From Paenibacillus planticolens (GTDB lineage: Bacteria; Bacillota; Bacilli; Paenibacillales; NBRC-103111), in contig NZ_WHNZ01000064.1 in NCBI RefSeq assembly GCF_013141725.1, positions 1-64,000 of the forward strand: a stretch of 64,000 nt of DNA, given 5' to 3'. The position numbers were made by a program, and so were the translations under genes. This document shows, in pieces, positions 8,754 through 16,214 of this stretch; positions within the stretch are counted from its first letter, which is position 1, and each line of letters starts with the position of its first letter. The notes beneath the pieces were generated by a model, which saw nothing but the letters and a program-made list of their open reading frames with translations, ran no database searches and was not told the DNA's origin.

Positions 8754-10142
8754 TTAGCTCCAGCAAGAAGACTTCGTCACCGCCGGTTTGGTAACTGTTG
8801 AGCAGCAAGAACTTACTGCTTCTGCTGTGACAGGGGATTGGTCGCTCTGCTCCGAATCGCAGCACGAATTCCTCTGTATACTGCACACTCCTGTTTCAGG
8901 CAGATCAAGTTCGACTCTCTCAGCTGCTTCATAATCGCCGACTAGAGCTGCTACAACGGATCTTACTTGTTCATACCCTGTAGCCATTAAGAAGGTAGGC
9001 GCTCGGCCATAGCTTTTGGAACCCACAATATAAAAATTTTTCTCTGGTTGTCTTAGCTCTTTCTCCCCATGAGGTCTTACTGTGCCGCAGCTATGCACAT
9101 TAGGGTCGATCAGAGGTGCCAGTTCAACAGTGCTCTCCAGGCTTGAATCCGTTGTCACGCGGACTTCTCTTAAAAAAGACAGATCCGGGCGGGAGCCTGT
9201 ATTTGAAACAATCTCATCCATATCATCCAAATAAAGCAACTCATTCTCATGGGAACCAATGACTTGAATTTGGCTACCTTTAGTTTTTAGCTCTTGAATA
9301 TAAAATGACGTCAAAACTTTTACTTTTCCTGATTCGACAAGCTTTTGAATACGTGTGCCAAGTTCACCTCTAGCAGCCAGCTGATCCTGCTCCTGCCCTC
9401 CATAAACATCTTTCAGCTTAGATTTCCGAAGCGCCCAAACAATTTCCGTTTCCTGTACTTGATCCTTAAGTTCTCCAAGTTCCAAAAGCGTATTAATGGC
9501 GGAATGACCACTCCCCACAACAAGCACTTTCCTGCCAACATAACGCTCTTTGTGCTTGCCAAGAACATCGGGTATCCCGTAGAAAATGTGATTTCTTAGA
9601 GAATTTTCTTCAGTTGTCCAAACCCCTTCTGAAAGGACGGGATTCGGATTCGTCCACGTGCCCGTGGCATCTATAACAGCCCTGGCTTCAACCACCATTC
9701 GCTCACCGTTTTTCTCAACATGCAAAACAAAAGGAAGCTCGTCGCGGCCCTGTGTTTTTACCTTGTTAAAACCTTTGCGGCTCGCAGCAACCACTTTTGC
9801 ATGGAAGTGAAGGTAAGGTTTAATTTCAGGCAGGTTGGCTAAGGGCTTGAAATAGTTTTCGATCATCTCAAGGCCGGTAGGAATATCTTCATTATTTGGA
9901 GCTTTCCAACCGTGTGAGGAGAGTAATTGGCGCGCAGCCTTGTCGATATTGAATTCCCATGGAGAAAAGAGTCTGACGTGAGACCATGAAGCCATATTGG
10001 AACCAACCTCATTCCCGGCTTCTAACAGTACAAAGGCCTCCTTACGAATCGCTAGATGCGCAGCCGCGGCAAGGCCGACAGGACCGGCACCGATAATAGC
10101 TACAGGTAAATTTTTTTGAGTAAGCAAGTTATTTTCAGACAT
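8754..10142 (-). CDS. arsO: ArsO-like FAD/NAD(P)-dependent oxidoreductase of the arsenic locus
   Basis: The 462-residue flavoprotein has an FAD-binding GAGPVGLAAAAH (about 17-28), a second dinucleotide fold VLVVGSGHSAIN near 205-216, and an ATG-type motif near DATGTW. It resembles flavin monooxygenase/thioredoxin-reductase-like proteins found in arsenic operons (ArsO). The last about 45 residues add two CC pairs and three further Cys (CSIQRNSCC, SSCCS, SSCW), beyond the conserved fold, which could bind As(III) or Sb(III). The start ATG has GGAGG 9 bases upstream. Two ArsR-type operators lie between it and the regulator behind. Its reaction is not established; role in arsenic metabolism is inferred from context. 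The symbol is tentative. Confidence 0.75.
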   Translation of the reverse strand: MSENNLLTQKNLPVAIIGAGPVGLAAAAHLAIRKEAFVLLEAGNEVGSNMASWSHVRLFSPWEFNIDKAARQLLSSHGWKAPNNEDIPTGLEMIENYFKPLANLPEIKPYLHFHAKVVAASRKGFNKVKTQGRDELPFVLHVEKNGERMVVEARAVIDATGTWTNPNPVLSEGVWTTEENSLRNHIFYGIPDVLGKHKERYVGRKVLVVGSGHSAINTLLELGELKDQVQETEIVWALRKSKLKDVYGGQEQDQLAARGELGTRIQKLVESGKVKVLTSFYIQELKTKGSQIQVIGSHENELLYLDDMDEIVSNTGSRPDLSFLREVRVTTDSSLESTVELAPLIDPNVHSCGTVRPHGEKELRQPEKNFYIVGSKSYGRAPTFLMATGYEQVRSVVAALVGDYEAAERVELDLPETGVCSIQRNSCCDSEQSDQSPVTAEAVSSCCSTVTKPAVTKSSCWS

Positions 10143-10241
10143 TGAGGAACCTCCAAATTATATATTTTTCAAATATTTACGACGAGCAGTCATTTCAAGG
10201 GACGCAAGCTCGTTGATTCTAAAGGAATATAACACCCCCTT

Positions 10242-10259
10242 AATCAAATAATTTTGATT
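10242..10259. promoter_or_regulatory. ArsR-type operator, distal to the flavoprotein gene
   Basis: AATCAAATAATTTTGATT is an inverted repeat of ATCAAA around an AT core, in the gap between arsR and the flavoprotein gene. Its half-sites match three other palindromes nearby. Confidence 0.6.
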
Positions 10260-10261
10260 TA

Positions 10262-10283
10262 TTGATCAAAAAAAATTGATCAA
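10262..10283. promoter_or_regulatory. Second ArsR-type operator before the flavoprotein gene
   Basis: TTGATCAA, a spacer of A residues, and TTGATCAA form a near-perfect palindrome next to the site at 10242. The pair would let ArsR control the flavoprotein gene separately from arsR. Confidence 0.6.
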
Positions 10284-10298
10284 TTGGCTAAAAAAAAT

Positions 10299-10640
10299 TT
10301 AGTTTCCGCTTGGTCTAAAAATGCAGCACAGCTGCTCAGACAGTAATCCGTTTACTTCTGCCTGATTAATCTCATAGTAACTCCAAGTACCAATGACTTC
10401 TTTCATAATTAGGTTTGCATCGAGCAAAATCTTCAAGTGGTAGGACAGTTTGGATTGAGCCATATCGAAGATGTCACATAGGTCGCAAACGCACGTTTTA
10501 CCGCGCTGAGTTAACTCATACATGATCTGCAGTCGCTTGCTATCAGCTAATGCTTTAAATTTTGACTCGTATGACATGAAAAATGAGTCATTTGGTGTTG
10601 TATTTGTTTTAACTTCTTGTATAGGGATTATGGTCTTCAT
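10299..10640 (-). CDS. arsR: ArsR/SmtB-family arsenic-responsive repressor, canonical
   Basis: The 113-residue winged-helix repressor carries the classic As(III)-sensing motif TCVCDLCDIF in helix 3 (Cys at about 50, 52 and 55), followed by recognition-helix sequence MAQSKLSYHLKIL and a wing GTWSYYEI. Binding of arsenite to the Cys releases it from DNA. A further CC pair sits near the C-terminus. Palindromes of the form ATCAAA-N-TTTGAT flank the gene on both sides (10242-10283 and 10661-10738), indicating autoregulation and control of the flavoprotein gene downstream. The start is not firmly fixed: the ribosome-binding site before ATG 10640 (GGGTGAG) is moderate, and an internal ATG about 20 residues in is possible. 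Confidence 0.88.
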   Translation of the reverse strand: MKTIIPIQEVKTNTTPNDSFFMSYESKFKALADSKRLQIMYELTQRGKTCVCDLCDIFDMAQSKLSYHLKILLDANLIMKEVIGTWSYYEINQAEVNGLLSEQLCCIFRPSGN

Positions 10641-10660
10641 CTATTCTCACCCGATTCCTT

Positions 10661-10677
10661 GATCAAATATTTTTGAT
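10661..10677. promoter_or_regulatory. ArsR-type operator in the arsR promoter
   Basis: GATCAAATATTTTTGAT is a palindrome lying 21 bases before the arsR start codon, in the expected place for autorepression. Confidence 0.6.
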
Positions 10678-10719
10678 TTATCAATACTATATACCAATAG
10701 GAACCATATTGCAATACTT

Positions 10720-10738
10720 AATCAAGAAAAATTGATCA
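10720..10738. promoter_or_regulatory. Second ArsR-type operator upstream of arsR
   Basis: AATCAAGAAAAATTGATCA repeats the same ATCAA/TTGAT half-sites, spaced about 60 bases from the proximal operator. Confidence 0.5.
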
Positions 10739-10830
10739 ATTATACCGCTGGTTGATGTGCTTAGCATCTGCCGCGCGGCAAACTGCTTTGGACAGCTACT
10801 TGACACCTCCCCTTCCCCCGTGATAACTGC

Positions 10831-10953
10831 AAAAGTGCAGGTAATTTAAATACAATAGTTCTATTTAGCTAACTTTGATGTAAAAGTGCAGGTAATTTCG
10901 GTGAACGAAGCCATTTTGGCCATTTCTATTGAAATTACCTGTACAATTGCAGG
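10831..10953. repeat. Direct and inverted repeat element upstream of the arsB operon
   Basis: AAAAGTGCAGGTAATTT occurs at 10831 and again at 10882. The second copy is followed by its inverse, GAAATTACCTGTAC at 10931-10944, giving a 14-bp stem with one mismatch around a 31-base loop that itself contains GCC/GGC. The element belongs to no family I recognise. The rest of 10739-11107 shows no gene. Confidence 0.55.
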
Positions 10954-11107
10954 TATTGGATTGTAACTGCATGGAGGATGCTGATTTTGATGTACTTTTT
11001 TGCAGTTGAGCTAAGTAGGCTCCCCATACACCGACCTTCCCCAACACACAACGACACATTTGCACATATTGGAAGCGATAAAAACCCACCCTCATATTCC
11101 GCAAGGA

Positions 11108-11150
11108 TTTACAAAATCTTAACTTTATATATAATCAAATAATTATATAA
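11108..11150 (+). promoter_or_regulatory. Promoter and operator-like sequence of the arsR2-arsBC operon
   Basis: TTTACA (11108-11113), a 16-base spacer and TATAAT (11130-11135) make a good sigma-A promoter. It overlaps ATAATCAAATAATTATAT, which carries the ATCAAATAATT half-site of the ArsR palindromes. Confidence 0.6.
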
Positions 11151-11202
11151 TAATTTACGAGTGATAAGGCTTGAATGTCCCAACGTAAAGGAGCGTGTTA
11201 TT

Positions 11203-11526
11203 TTGCCCGATATTGAAAATCTATCTGATGTATGTAAGCTGCTCGGTGACAAAATGAGGTTGACGATTCTCTCTCTGCTCAAAGAACGTGAGCTATGCGT
11301 ATATGAGCTTGTTGAACTTTTACAAACGAGTCAGCCCAATGTGAGCCAGCATATGCGTAAGCTGAAAGCCGGTGGTCTAGTGAAGGAAGCCAAAAAGGGC
11401 CAATGGGTTTTTTATTCGTTAAATATTGAAGATAAGCCCTTTCTGCATGAGTTTTTTCAGTACCTGCCTTCCCAAAAAGACAAAGTGGATGCGATATCTT
11501 GTGAAGATCTAAATTGTTGCGATTAG
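11203..11526 (+). CDS. arsR: Second ArsR-family repressor, first gene of the arsBC operon
   Basis: This 107-residue winged-helix regulator has helix-3 sequence ELCVYELVELL, recognition helix TSQPNVSQHMRKL and wing KGQWVFYSL. TTG at 11203 is chosen because AAAGGAG ends 9 bases before it; GTG 11161 would add 14 residues unlike the family and has no ribosome-binding site. The usual ELCVCDL metal site is altered: the second Cys is Tyr. Three Cys near the C-terminus (SCEDLNCCD) might provide an alternative site. It overlaps nothing but abuts arsB, whose AGGAGG overlaps its stop codon region. It most likely represses the arsB-arsC-phosphatase genes; whether it senses arsenite through Cys is uncertain. 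Confidence 0.85.
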   Translation: MPDIENLSDVCKLLGDKMRLTILSLLKERELCVYELVELLQTSQPNVSQHMRKLKAGGLVKEAKKGQWVFYSLNIEDKPFLHEFFQYLPSQKDKVDAISCEDLNCCD

Positions 11527-11534
11527 GAGGAACC

Positions 11535-12941
11535 ATGACTTACATTGCGGTACTTATTTTTCTGCTTACGTTAACTTTTGTAATTTGGCAGCCTAAGGGG
11601 CTCAACATTGGATGGTCTGCGTCTGCCGGCGCTATCCTTGCCCTTGCCTTCCAAGTCGTATCTTTCCACGACGTGCTGACGGTAACATCCATCGTTTGGA
11701 ATGCTACGCTCGCTTTTGTCGCCATCATTCTCATTTCCTTAATCTTAGACAATATCGGATTTTTTGAATGGGCGGCCTTGCATATGGCGCGAATTGCGAA
11801 AGGCAATGGAAGACTCATGTTTGTATATGTCATTTTGCTAGGCGCGGCAGTTGCCGCATTTTTCGCCAATGACGGTGCCGCGTTAATTTTAACTCCGATT
11901 GTATTGGCGATGGTTCGAGCGTTGAAGCTCCCTGATAAAATGATTTTACCCTTCATCATGGCAAGTGGTTTTATTGCGGATACAACTTCATTGCCTCTTA
12001 TCGTCAGCAACTTAGTCAACATCGTATCGGCTGACTTTTTCGGCATCGACTTTGTCACTTATGCTAGCCGCATGATGGTCACGAGCCTGTTTTCATTAGC
12101 AGCAAGCCTGGTGGTCTTGTACGTTTTCTTCAAAAAAGACATACCAACGAATTACGATATGATGCAATTAAAACCGCCTTCAGATGCCATCAAAGATCAT
12201 AGGCTTTTCCGAATGTCATGGGTTATCCTTGGCATCCTTCTCGTCGCGTATATAAGCAGCGGATTTATTAAAATTCCTGTTTCCATCATTGCAGGCGTCG
12301 TGGCACTGATCTTCATATTGATGGCTAGATCCAGCAAGGTGATCGGAACGAAAAGAGTGATCACGGATGCCCCTTGGGCTGTCGTCATATTCTCTATCGG
12401 CATGTATGTCGTCGTTTATGGCCTGAAAAACGTCGGCCTCACCGATGCCCTGGGAAAAGTCGTTGAAAACTTAGCAGGACAAGGATTATTTGTTGCAACA
12501 GTGGGAATGGGCTTCTTGTCGGCTATTTTGTCCTCCATCATGAATAATATGCCGACAGTTATGATTGATGCTCTAGCCATTCAAGGTACGAATACAGACG
12601 GAATTATCAGAGAAGCACTGATCTACGCCAACGTTGTTGGAAGCGATCTTGGACCTAAGATAACACCGATCGGGTCACTCGCTACACTTTTATGGCTGCA
12701 TGTTCTATCTACCAAAGGTGTAAAAATCACATGGGGCAATTATTTTAAAACAGGTATCCTTCTTACTGTCCCAACGCTCTTAATTACTCTTACTGGGCTT
12801 TATTTATGGCTTCACGTTATTCATACAACAAGTGTGAATATTTGGTTGCTAATTGTTGCGATTGCCGTAATTGCGGTGGTCGTCGCGCTGATCATCAAAC
12901 AAAAAGGAGATATGAAACCATGGAGAACAAAAAACCGTTAG
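11535..12941 (+). CDS. arsB: ArsB arsenite/antimonite efflux permease
   Basis: This 468-residue polytopic protein with about 11-12 membrane segments expels As(OH)3 or Sb(OH)3 from the cytoplasm. Characteristic stretches are FFANDGAALILTPI, IADTTSLPLIVSNLVN and NNMPTVMIDALA, typical of the ArsB branch of the ion transporter superfamily and not of Acr3. The ATG at 11535 follows AGGAGGAACC. It is about 30 residues longer than staphylococcal ArsB because of an extra C-terminal helix and basic tail. It is translated from the same message as the upstream ArsR, and its 3' end overlaps arsC by 22 bases, so the three are one operon. Confidence 0.93.
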   Translation: MTYIAVLIFLLTLTFVIWQPKGLNIGWSASAGAILALAFQVVSFHDVLTVTSIVWNATLAFVAIILISLILDNIGFFEWAALHMARIAKGNGRLMFVYVILLGAAVAAFFANDGAALILTPIVLAMVRALKLPDKMILPFIMASGFIADTTSLPLIVSNLVNIVSADFFGIDFVTYASRMMVTSLFSLAASLVVLYVFFKKDIPTNYDMMQLKPPSDAIKDHRLFRMSWVILGILLVAYISSGFIKIPVSIIAGVVALIFILMARSSKVIGTKRVITDAPWAVVIFSIGMYVVVYGLKNVGLTDALGKVVENLAGQGLFVATVGMGFLSAILSSIMNNMPTVMIDALAIQGTNTDGIIREALIYANVVGSDLGPKITPIGSLATLLWLHVLSTKGVKITWGNYFKTGILLTVPTLLITLTGLYLWLHVIHTTSVNIWLLIVAIAVIAVVVALIIKQKGDMKPWRTKNR

Positions 12942-13348
12942 TATATTTTCTTTGCACAGGAAACTCATGCCGCAGCCAAATCGCTGATGGATATTTGAAA
13001 GCATTAGGCGGGGATAAATACGAAGTAAAAAGTGCTGGTTTGGAAGCCCACGGATTAAATCCACGTGCAGTTGCAACAATGAAAGAAGCTGGTATCGACA
13101 TCTCGAACCATACTTCCGATGTGATTGACCCAGAAATTTTGGCTCAAGCTGATTACATCATTACTTTGTGCGGTCATGCCAACGACAACTGTCCAGTTGT
13201 TCGAAATGATACGGCTGAAAGATGGCATTGGGGATTTGACGATCCTGCCAAAGCAACTGGGACGGAAGAAGAAATTACAGCTAAGTTCCGTAAAGTGCGC
13301 GAATCCATTAAAAGCAGGATCGAACAATTTGTGAAAGAAGGCAAGTAA
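12920..13348 (+). CDS. arsC: Thioredoxin-coupled arsenate reductase ArsC
   Basis: The 142-residue enzyme reduces arsenate to arsenite for export by ArsB. It has the P-loop CTGNSCRS with nucleophile Cys12 in a CX5R motif, and the redox pair Cys84 and Cys91 in LCGHANDNCP, which together make the three-Cys relay of the pI258-type, thioredoxin-recycled reductases. The family is built on the low-molecular-weight tyrosine phosphatase fold. ATG 12920 lies 9 bases after AAAGGAGA and inside the end of arsB (22-base overlap), indicating translational coupling. All family residues are present. Confidence 0.95.
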   Translation: MENKKPLVYFLCTGNSCRSQIADGYLKALGGDKYEVKSAGLEAHGLNPRAVATMKEAGIDISNHTSDVIDPEILAQADYIITLCGHANDNCPVVRNDTAERWHWGFDDPAKATGTEEEITAKFRKVRESIKSRIEQFVKEGK

Positions 13349-13375
13349 AATTATTAGGAAAATAAGGAGTTTATT

Positions 13376-13810
13376 ATGCACAAAAATTATCAAGCTTTGG
13401 TTGAAGACAGCATATTTTTTGGCGGAGCTTCAGATGTCGAGGACATGGTTAAAAACGAGAACGTTGAGGTTATTGTGGATTTACGGGGAGAGGCCACGGA
13501 GTGCGCTTATCCTACAGACCGTGTAGAATGGGTGCAGGTACCACTTGGTGACAATGCGGATGGTCCGCAAGACCAACTATTCCAGCAAGCAATAAATCAC
13601 GTTGTAGAAGCATATAAGAGCGGTAAAAAGGTTGGATTCCATTGCGGCGGTGGAAAAGGTCGCACTGGCGCTGTAGCCATTGGCACATTGATAACATTAG
13701 GCAAGAGCGATAACATCCATGACGCTGAAGAATTAGCGAAAAGCATTCGCCCAGCAGTTCATATTAGGCAGCCTCAACGTGAGGCGCTTGAGAAGTTATT
13801 TAACAAGTAA
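13376..13810 (+). CDS. Dual-specificity/tyrosine-phosphatase-like protein of the ars operon
   Basis: The 144-residue protein has the Cys-phosphatase signature HCGGGKGRTG (Cys90, Arg96) and an upstream VDLRGEATECAYP strand typical of DSP/PTP folds. It follows arsC by 27 bases in the same direction with AAGGAG before the ATG, so it is the last gene of the ars operon. Such small phosphatases recur in Firmicutes arsenic loci, but no role is settled. The P-loop can bind oxyanions including arsenate, so dephosphorylation of an organic arsenical ester or direct arsenate handling are possibilities; both are inference. The catalytic residues are intact. Confidence 0.8.
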   Translation: MHKNYQALVEDSIFFGGASDVEDMVKNENVEVIVDLRGEATECAYPTDRVEWVQVPLGDNADGPQDQLFQQAINHVVEAYKSGKKVGFHCGGGKGRTGAVAIGTLITLGKSDNIHDAEELAKSIRPAVHIRQPQREALEKLFNK

Positions 13811-14023
13811 TAGGATTTGGCCCCCTGGCAATATTTTGCTAACGGGACCCATATTATTTTAGATGAACCTGAGCAGATCAAAGTGGCGGATCTTTGTTAA
13901 TCGGAGCCAAAGCTCACCTTATGTTTTCCTTGCAGAGTGTGGTAAAATACGGATAGGCAGATTAATACGCTGCGCATGCTAACACACAGAGTTTTCCAAA
14001 ATTTTAATTTGGGAGGTTATAAT

Positions 14024-14185
14024 ATGGATGATTATTATTTGGTTAAGGACGGTAGAATTGTACGTTGGGACGGGCTAACACTAGGTGGAAGCAAAATACG
14101 TGCCGATGAGTTAGTAGAATCTTTTGGACGTAAGGCTCTTGATGAAATTGAACAATTTGGATTTTACACGATAAATAAATCTTAA
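14024..14185 (+). CDS. Small hypothetical protein (53 residues)
   Basis: I do not recognise a family. The ATG at 14024 is preceded by GGGAGG at an 8-base spacing, which is the best reason to believe in the gene; upstream ATG 13976-region starts lack such a site. The product is a soluble acidic protein beginning MDDYYLVKDGRIVRWDG and containing a short basic-acidic helix (DELVESFGRKALDEI). It follows the ars operon by about 210 bases and is followed by a hairpin. A role cannot be proposed. Confidence 0.6.
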   Translation: MDDYYLVKDGRIVRWDGLTLGGSKIRADELVESFGRKALDEIEQFGFYTINKS

Positions 14186-14205
14186 CGACCTATTAACGAA
14201 ACGAG

Positions 14206-14248
14206 GCTATCCCCAGTCATTTCTATGACTTGTGGGATAGCCTTCCCA
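14206..14248 (+). terminator. Hairpin after the small gene
   Basis: GGCTATCCC and GTCAT pair with ATGAC and GGGATAGCC around TTCT. The stem is strong but the T tract is short, so termination is likely rather than certain. Confidence 0.5.
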
Positions 14249-14271
14249 GCAGTTATGCTTCTGTGATCAAA

Positions 14272-14462
14272 TTAAGGGAAAATTTCCCTCTAATTTGTCT
14301 GCGGAAGCTTGTCAGATCCATTTAACAGGAAAAACTCCCGCTATTTGCGCCGATTTCATGAGTATTCTCGGAATCCGGTCAAATTAACGGGAGTTTTTCC
14401 TTCAATTTTACCTGCGAGGTCCTCTTTCAAGCCATTTAGAGGAAAATTTCCCGTTAATTCCC
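14272..14462. repeat. Dispersed hairpin repeat, family B, copy 1
   Basis: The about 190-base element holds GGAAAAACTCCCGCTATTTG and its inverse CAAATTAACGGGAGTTTTTCC around a central AATCCGG, plus outer GGAAAATTTCCC segments. Related copies occur at 24679-24862 and, reversed, at 34811-35005. It occupies the gap between two convergent genes; nothing else is seen in 14249-14522. Confidence 0.65.
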
Positions 14463-14522
14463 TTCGACCTTCTTCGTAAAGCTCGAATTCAGAAACTACT
14501 TAATGTGTCCGCTCCAGAACAA

Positions 14523-15095
14523 TCATCTATCCATAATATCTTTAAATAATTGTTCGCTTTCCTCATACTGATCTTGATAAACCCCAAGATAATCAAATAT
14601 CTCAAAAGAGAAATCAACAAAGGCTCGACCAATGGCCGTAATTACATGACCGTCCCGGACTACACGCTTATTTAAATAATTTTCACGGGGAAAAGGATCT
14701 ATGACACCTAATTTGTGGATTCTTTCTACTGAGCATGAAGTGGTGAAATTTCTTGTATTTAAAATACCGGCTCTACCTAGATATTGAGGACCATGACATA
14801 TGGCTGCAAGCATTTTCTCTTCTTGATCCAGTTTTATGATGAGCTCGGTTAACTCCTTCTGTTGATTTCGAATCGGTCCGCCAGGGATGATTAATCCCTC
14901 TATGTCATCCAGTTCCAATGCATCAGAAACTGTCAAATTAGGCTTATAATACAGACCAGACTCACTAATTACAGACTCAAGATTGTATCCCATCGATAAT
15001 ACTTCTTTTTTGCCAACATTTTTAATCTTATGGAATGCTAAAGTAATTTCAAAATCAGCAAAATCTTCTGATATAAAACAAATAATCTTCCCCAT
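14523..15095 (-). CDS. DJ-1/PfpI-superfamily protein
   Basis: The 190-residue protein has the DJ-1/PfpI flavodoxin-like layout: MGKIICFISEDFADFEI at the start, IEGLIIPGGP in the middle and the nucleophile elbow AAICHGPQYLG with Cys at about 101. An Asp/Glu-rich loop ARFVDFS-like near 157 and the preserved Glu in the N-terminal strand fit the family. Members act as glyoxalases, deglycases, proteases or stress proteins; the sequence does not decide among these. It stands alone between the ars region and the peptidase operon, with a weak AGGTGTAATAA ribosome-binding site before ATG 15095. Confidence 0.8.
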   Translation of the reverse strand: MGKIICFISEDFADFEITLAFHKIKNVGKKEVLSMGYNLESVISESGLYYKPNLTVSDALELDDIEGLIIPGGPIRNQQKELTELIIKLDQEEKMLAAICHGPQYLGRAGILNTRNFTTSCSVERIHKLGVIDPFPRENYLNKRVVRDGHVITAIGRAFVDFSFEIFDYLGVYQDQYEESEQLFKDIMDR

Positions 15096-15175
15096 TTATT
15101 ACACCTCAATGCATCAGTTTCGATGGGCTCTTGTGCCCCGTTAGACCAACGGCACTCCCAGTATGGTATATTATA

Positions 15176-15228
15176 CCACCAATAACGGCAGCCTTGGACA
15201 AGAAGAAGTCCCGGACTGCCGCTATGAG
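15176..15228 (-). terminator. Terminator-like hairpin downstream of the dpp-ykf operon
   Basis: ATAACGGCAG/CTGCCGCTAT and inner GGAC/GTCC arms form a stem about 40 bases past the stop of the last operon gene. The leftward strand lacks a clear T run, so this may be an RNA 3'-end stabiliser instead. Confidence 0.4.
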
Positions 15229-15266
15229 TGAGCTATTATGGCACCTTGCGCGCTTTTCCAAAACCG

Positions 15267-16214
15267 TTACTTCCAATACCGTCTAGATACGCAATGCTCT
15301 TTGGCTAGATTCATCGTGCTCAAATCCACAATTTCAATGCTTTTTATAGTTTCAGGGGAATGTATCATGAGATTGTCTCCGGCGTAAATCCCAACATGGT
15401 GAATAGCTCCCTTTCCTTCTTCATGCGCAAAAAAGAGTAAATCCCCCGGTTCCAGCTGTTCCTTCTCAACGAAAGTCCCCTGCTTCGCTTGGTCCGAGGC
15501 ATCTCTAGGAATCAAAATCCCAAAATATTTGTGCATAGCATAAGCAAAACCGGAGCAATCATAGCCGAAAGAGGACATTCCTCCCCACAAATAGGGCAGA
15601 TCGAGGAACCTCCTCCCCTGTTCGACGATCCCCCGTCCGATGTGGGCTTCTCCAACTCCGGAAGCCAGGAGACCATCGATCAAGCGAACGTCATCCACGC
15701 TTAGATACCCGACTCCCTCTGGAGTCTGTACTCTCACCCATTGTTCCGTTGCCTCCAACACAGGCAAAGAGGTCAGATAGCTCAACTCGATCGACCGCTC
15801 GGTCGGATTCTTATACAGCCAGGCTTTATCGGCGATCACTTCGGCTCGTTTGGAGCCGACAGGGGCTTCTTTCGCAGCAACTAACTGGCAGCTTGGCACC
15901 CAGCCAGGATAGCCCAAGGCATCCTTGCGCGTTCCCTGCTGCGGGATAAGCACCTTGCTCCAACCTTCGCCTTCTTTCATAACTTCTTCCACGACAAGAA
16001 CGACGGAGCCATAAAGAATTTGTGTTTGAACCCGGTTGGCTATGCACAAATCCAGCTTGTCATTCAGCGTCATCCGCCCTAGCCATTCTCTTATTCGGGC
16101 CGGATGCTTCAAAGCAGGCTCATCCATTGGCCTTGGAGATTCCGGCTTCGTCCATACCGTTGCGACAGAAACAACGACCGTCATTCGTTTAGGCATGCTG
16201 ATGCTCATGTTCAT
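15267..16214 (-). CDS. ykfC: YkfC gamma-D-glutamyl-L-diamino acid endopeptidase (NlpC/P60)
   Basis: This 315-residue enzyme cleaves L-Ala-gamma-D-Glu from murein peptides that carry a free N-terminal L-Ala. The N-terminal part (about 10-180) forms SH3b-like domains; the C-terminal NlpC/P60 domain has Cys220 in YDCSGF, His273 in HHVGIYAGD and His285 in MIHSP. RDASDQAKQGTFV is typical of YkfC. No signal peptide is seen, consistent with cytoplasmic peptide breakdown. Its ATG overlaps the ykfB stop codon (ATGA), so the two are translationally coupled. It is the last gene of the operon that begins with dppA. Confidence 0.92.
   Translation of the reverse strand: MNMSISMPKRMTVVVSVATVWTKPESPRPMDEPALKHPARIREWLGRMTLNDKLDLCIANRVQTQILYGSVVLVVEEVMKEGEGWSKVLIPQQGTRKDALGYPGWVPSCQLVAAKEAPVGSKRAEVIADKAWLYKNPTERSIELSYLTSLPVLEATEQWVRVQTPEGVGYLSVDDVRLIDGLLASGVGEAHIGRGIVEQGRRFLDLPYLWGGMSSFGYDCSGFAYAMHKYFGILIPRDASDQAKQGTFVEKEQLEPGDLLFFAHEEGKGAIHHVGIYAGDNLMIHSPETIKSIEIVDLSTMNLAKEHCVSRRYWK

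Noticed and set aside
8617..8886. Leftward 89-residue frame overlapping the flavoprotein 3' end
   Set aside because: It overlaps the real Cys-rich C-terminus in another frame and has no ribosome-binding site or family signature.
10865..11104. Leftward 79-residue frame between the two arsR genes
   Set aside because: It runs through the inverted-repeat element and has no ribosome-binding site; composition is not protein-like.
13811..13906. Short frame reading GTHIILDEPEQIKVADLC after the phosphatase gene, like the end of a hydrolase
   Set aside because: Only about 28 residues lie between stop codons with no start; possible decayed gene end but too short to support.
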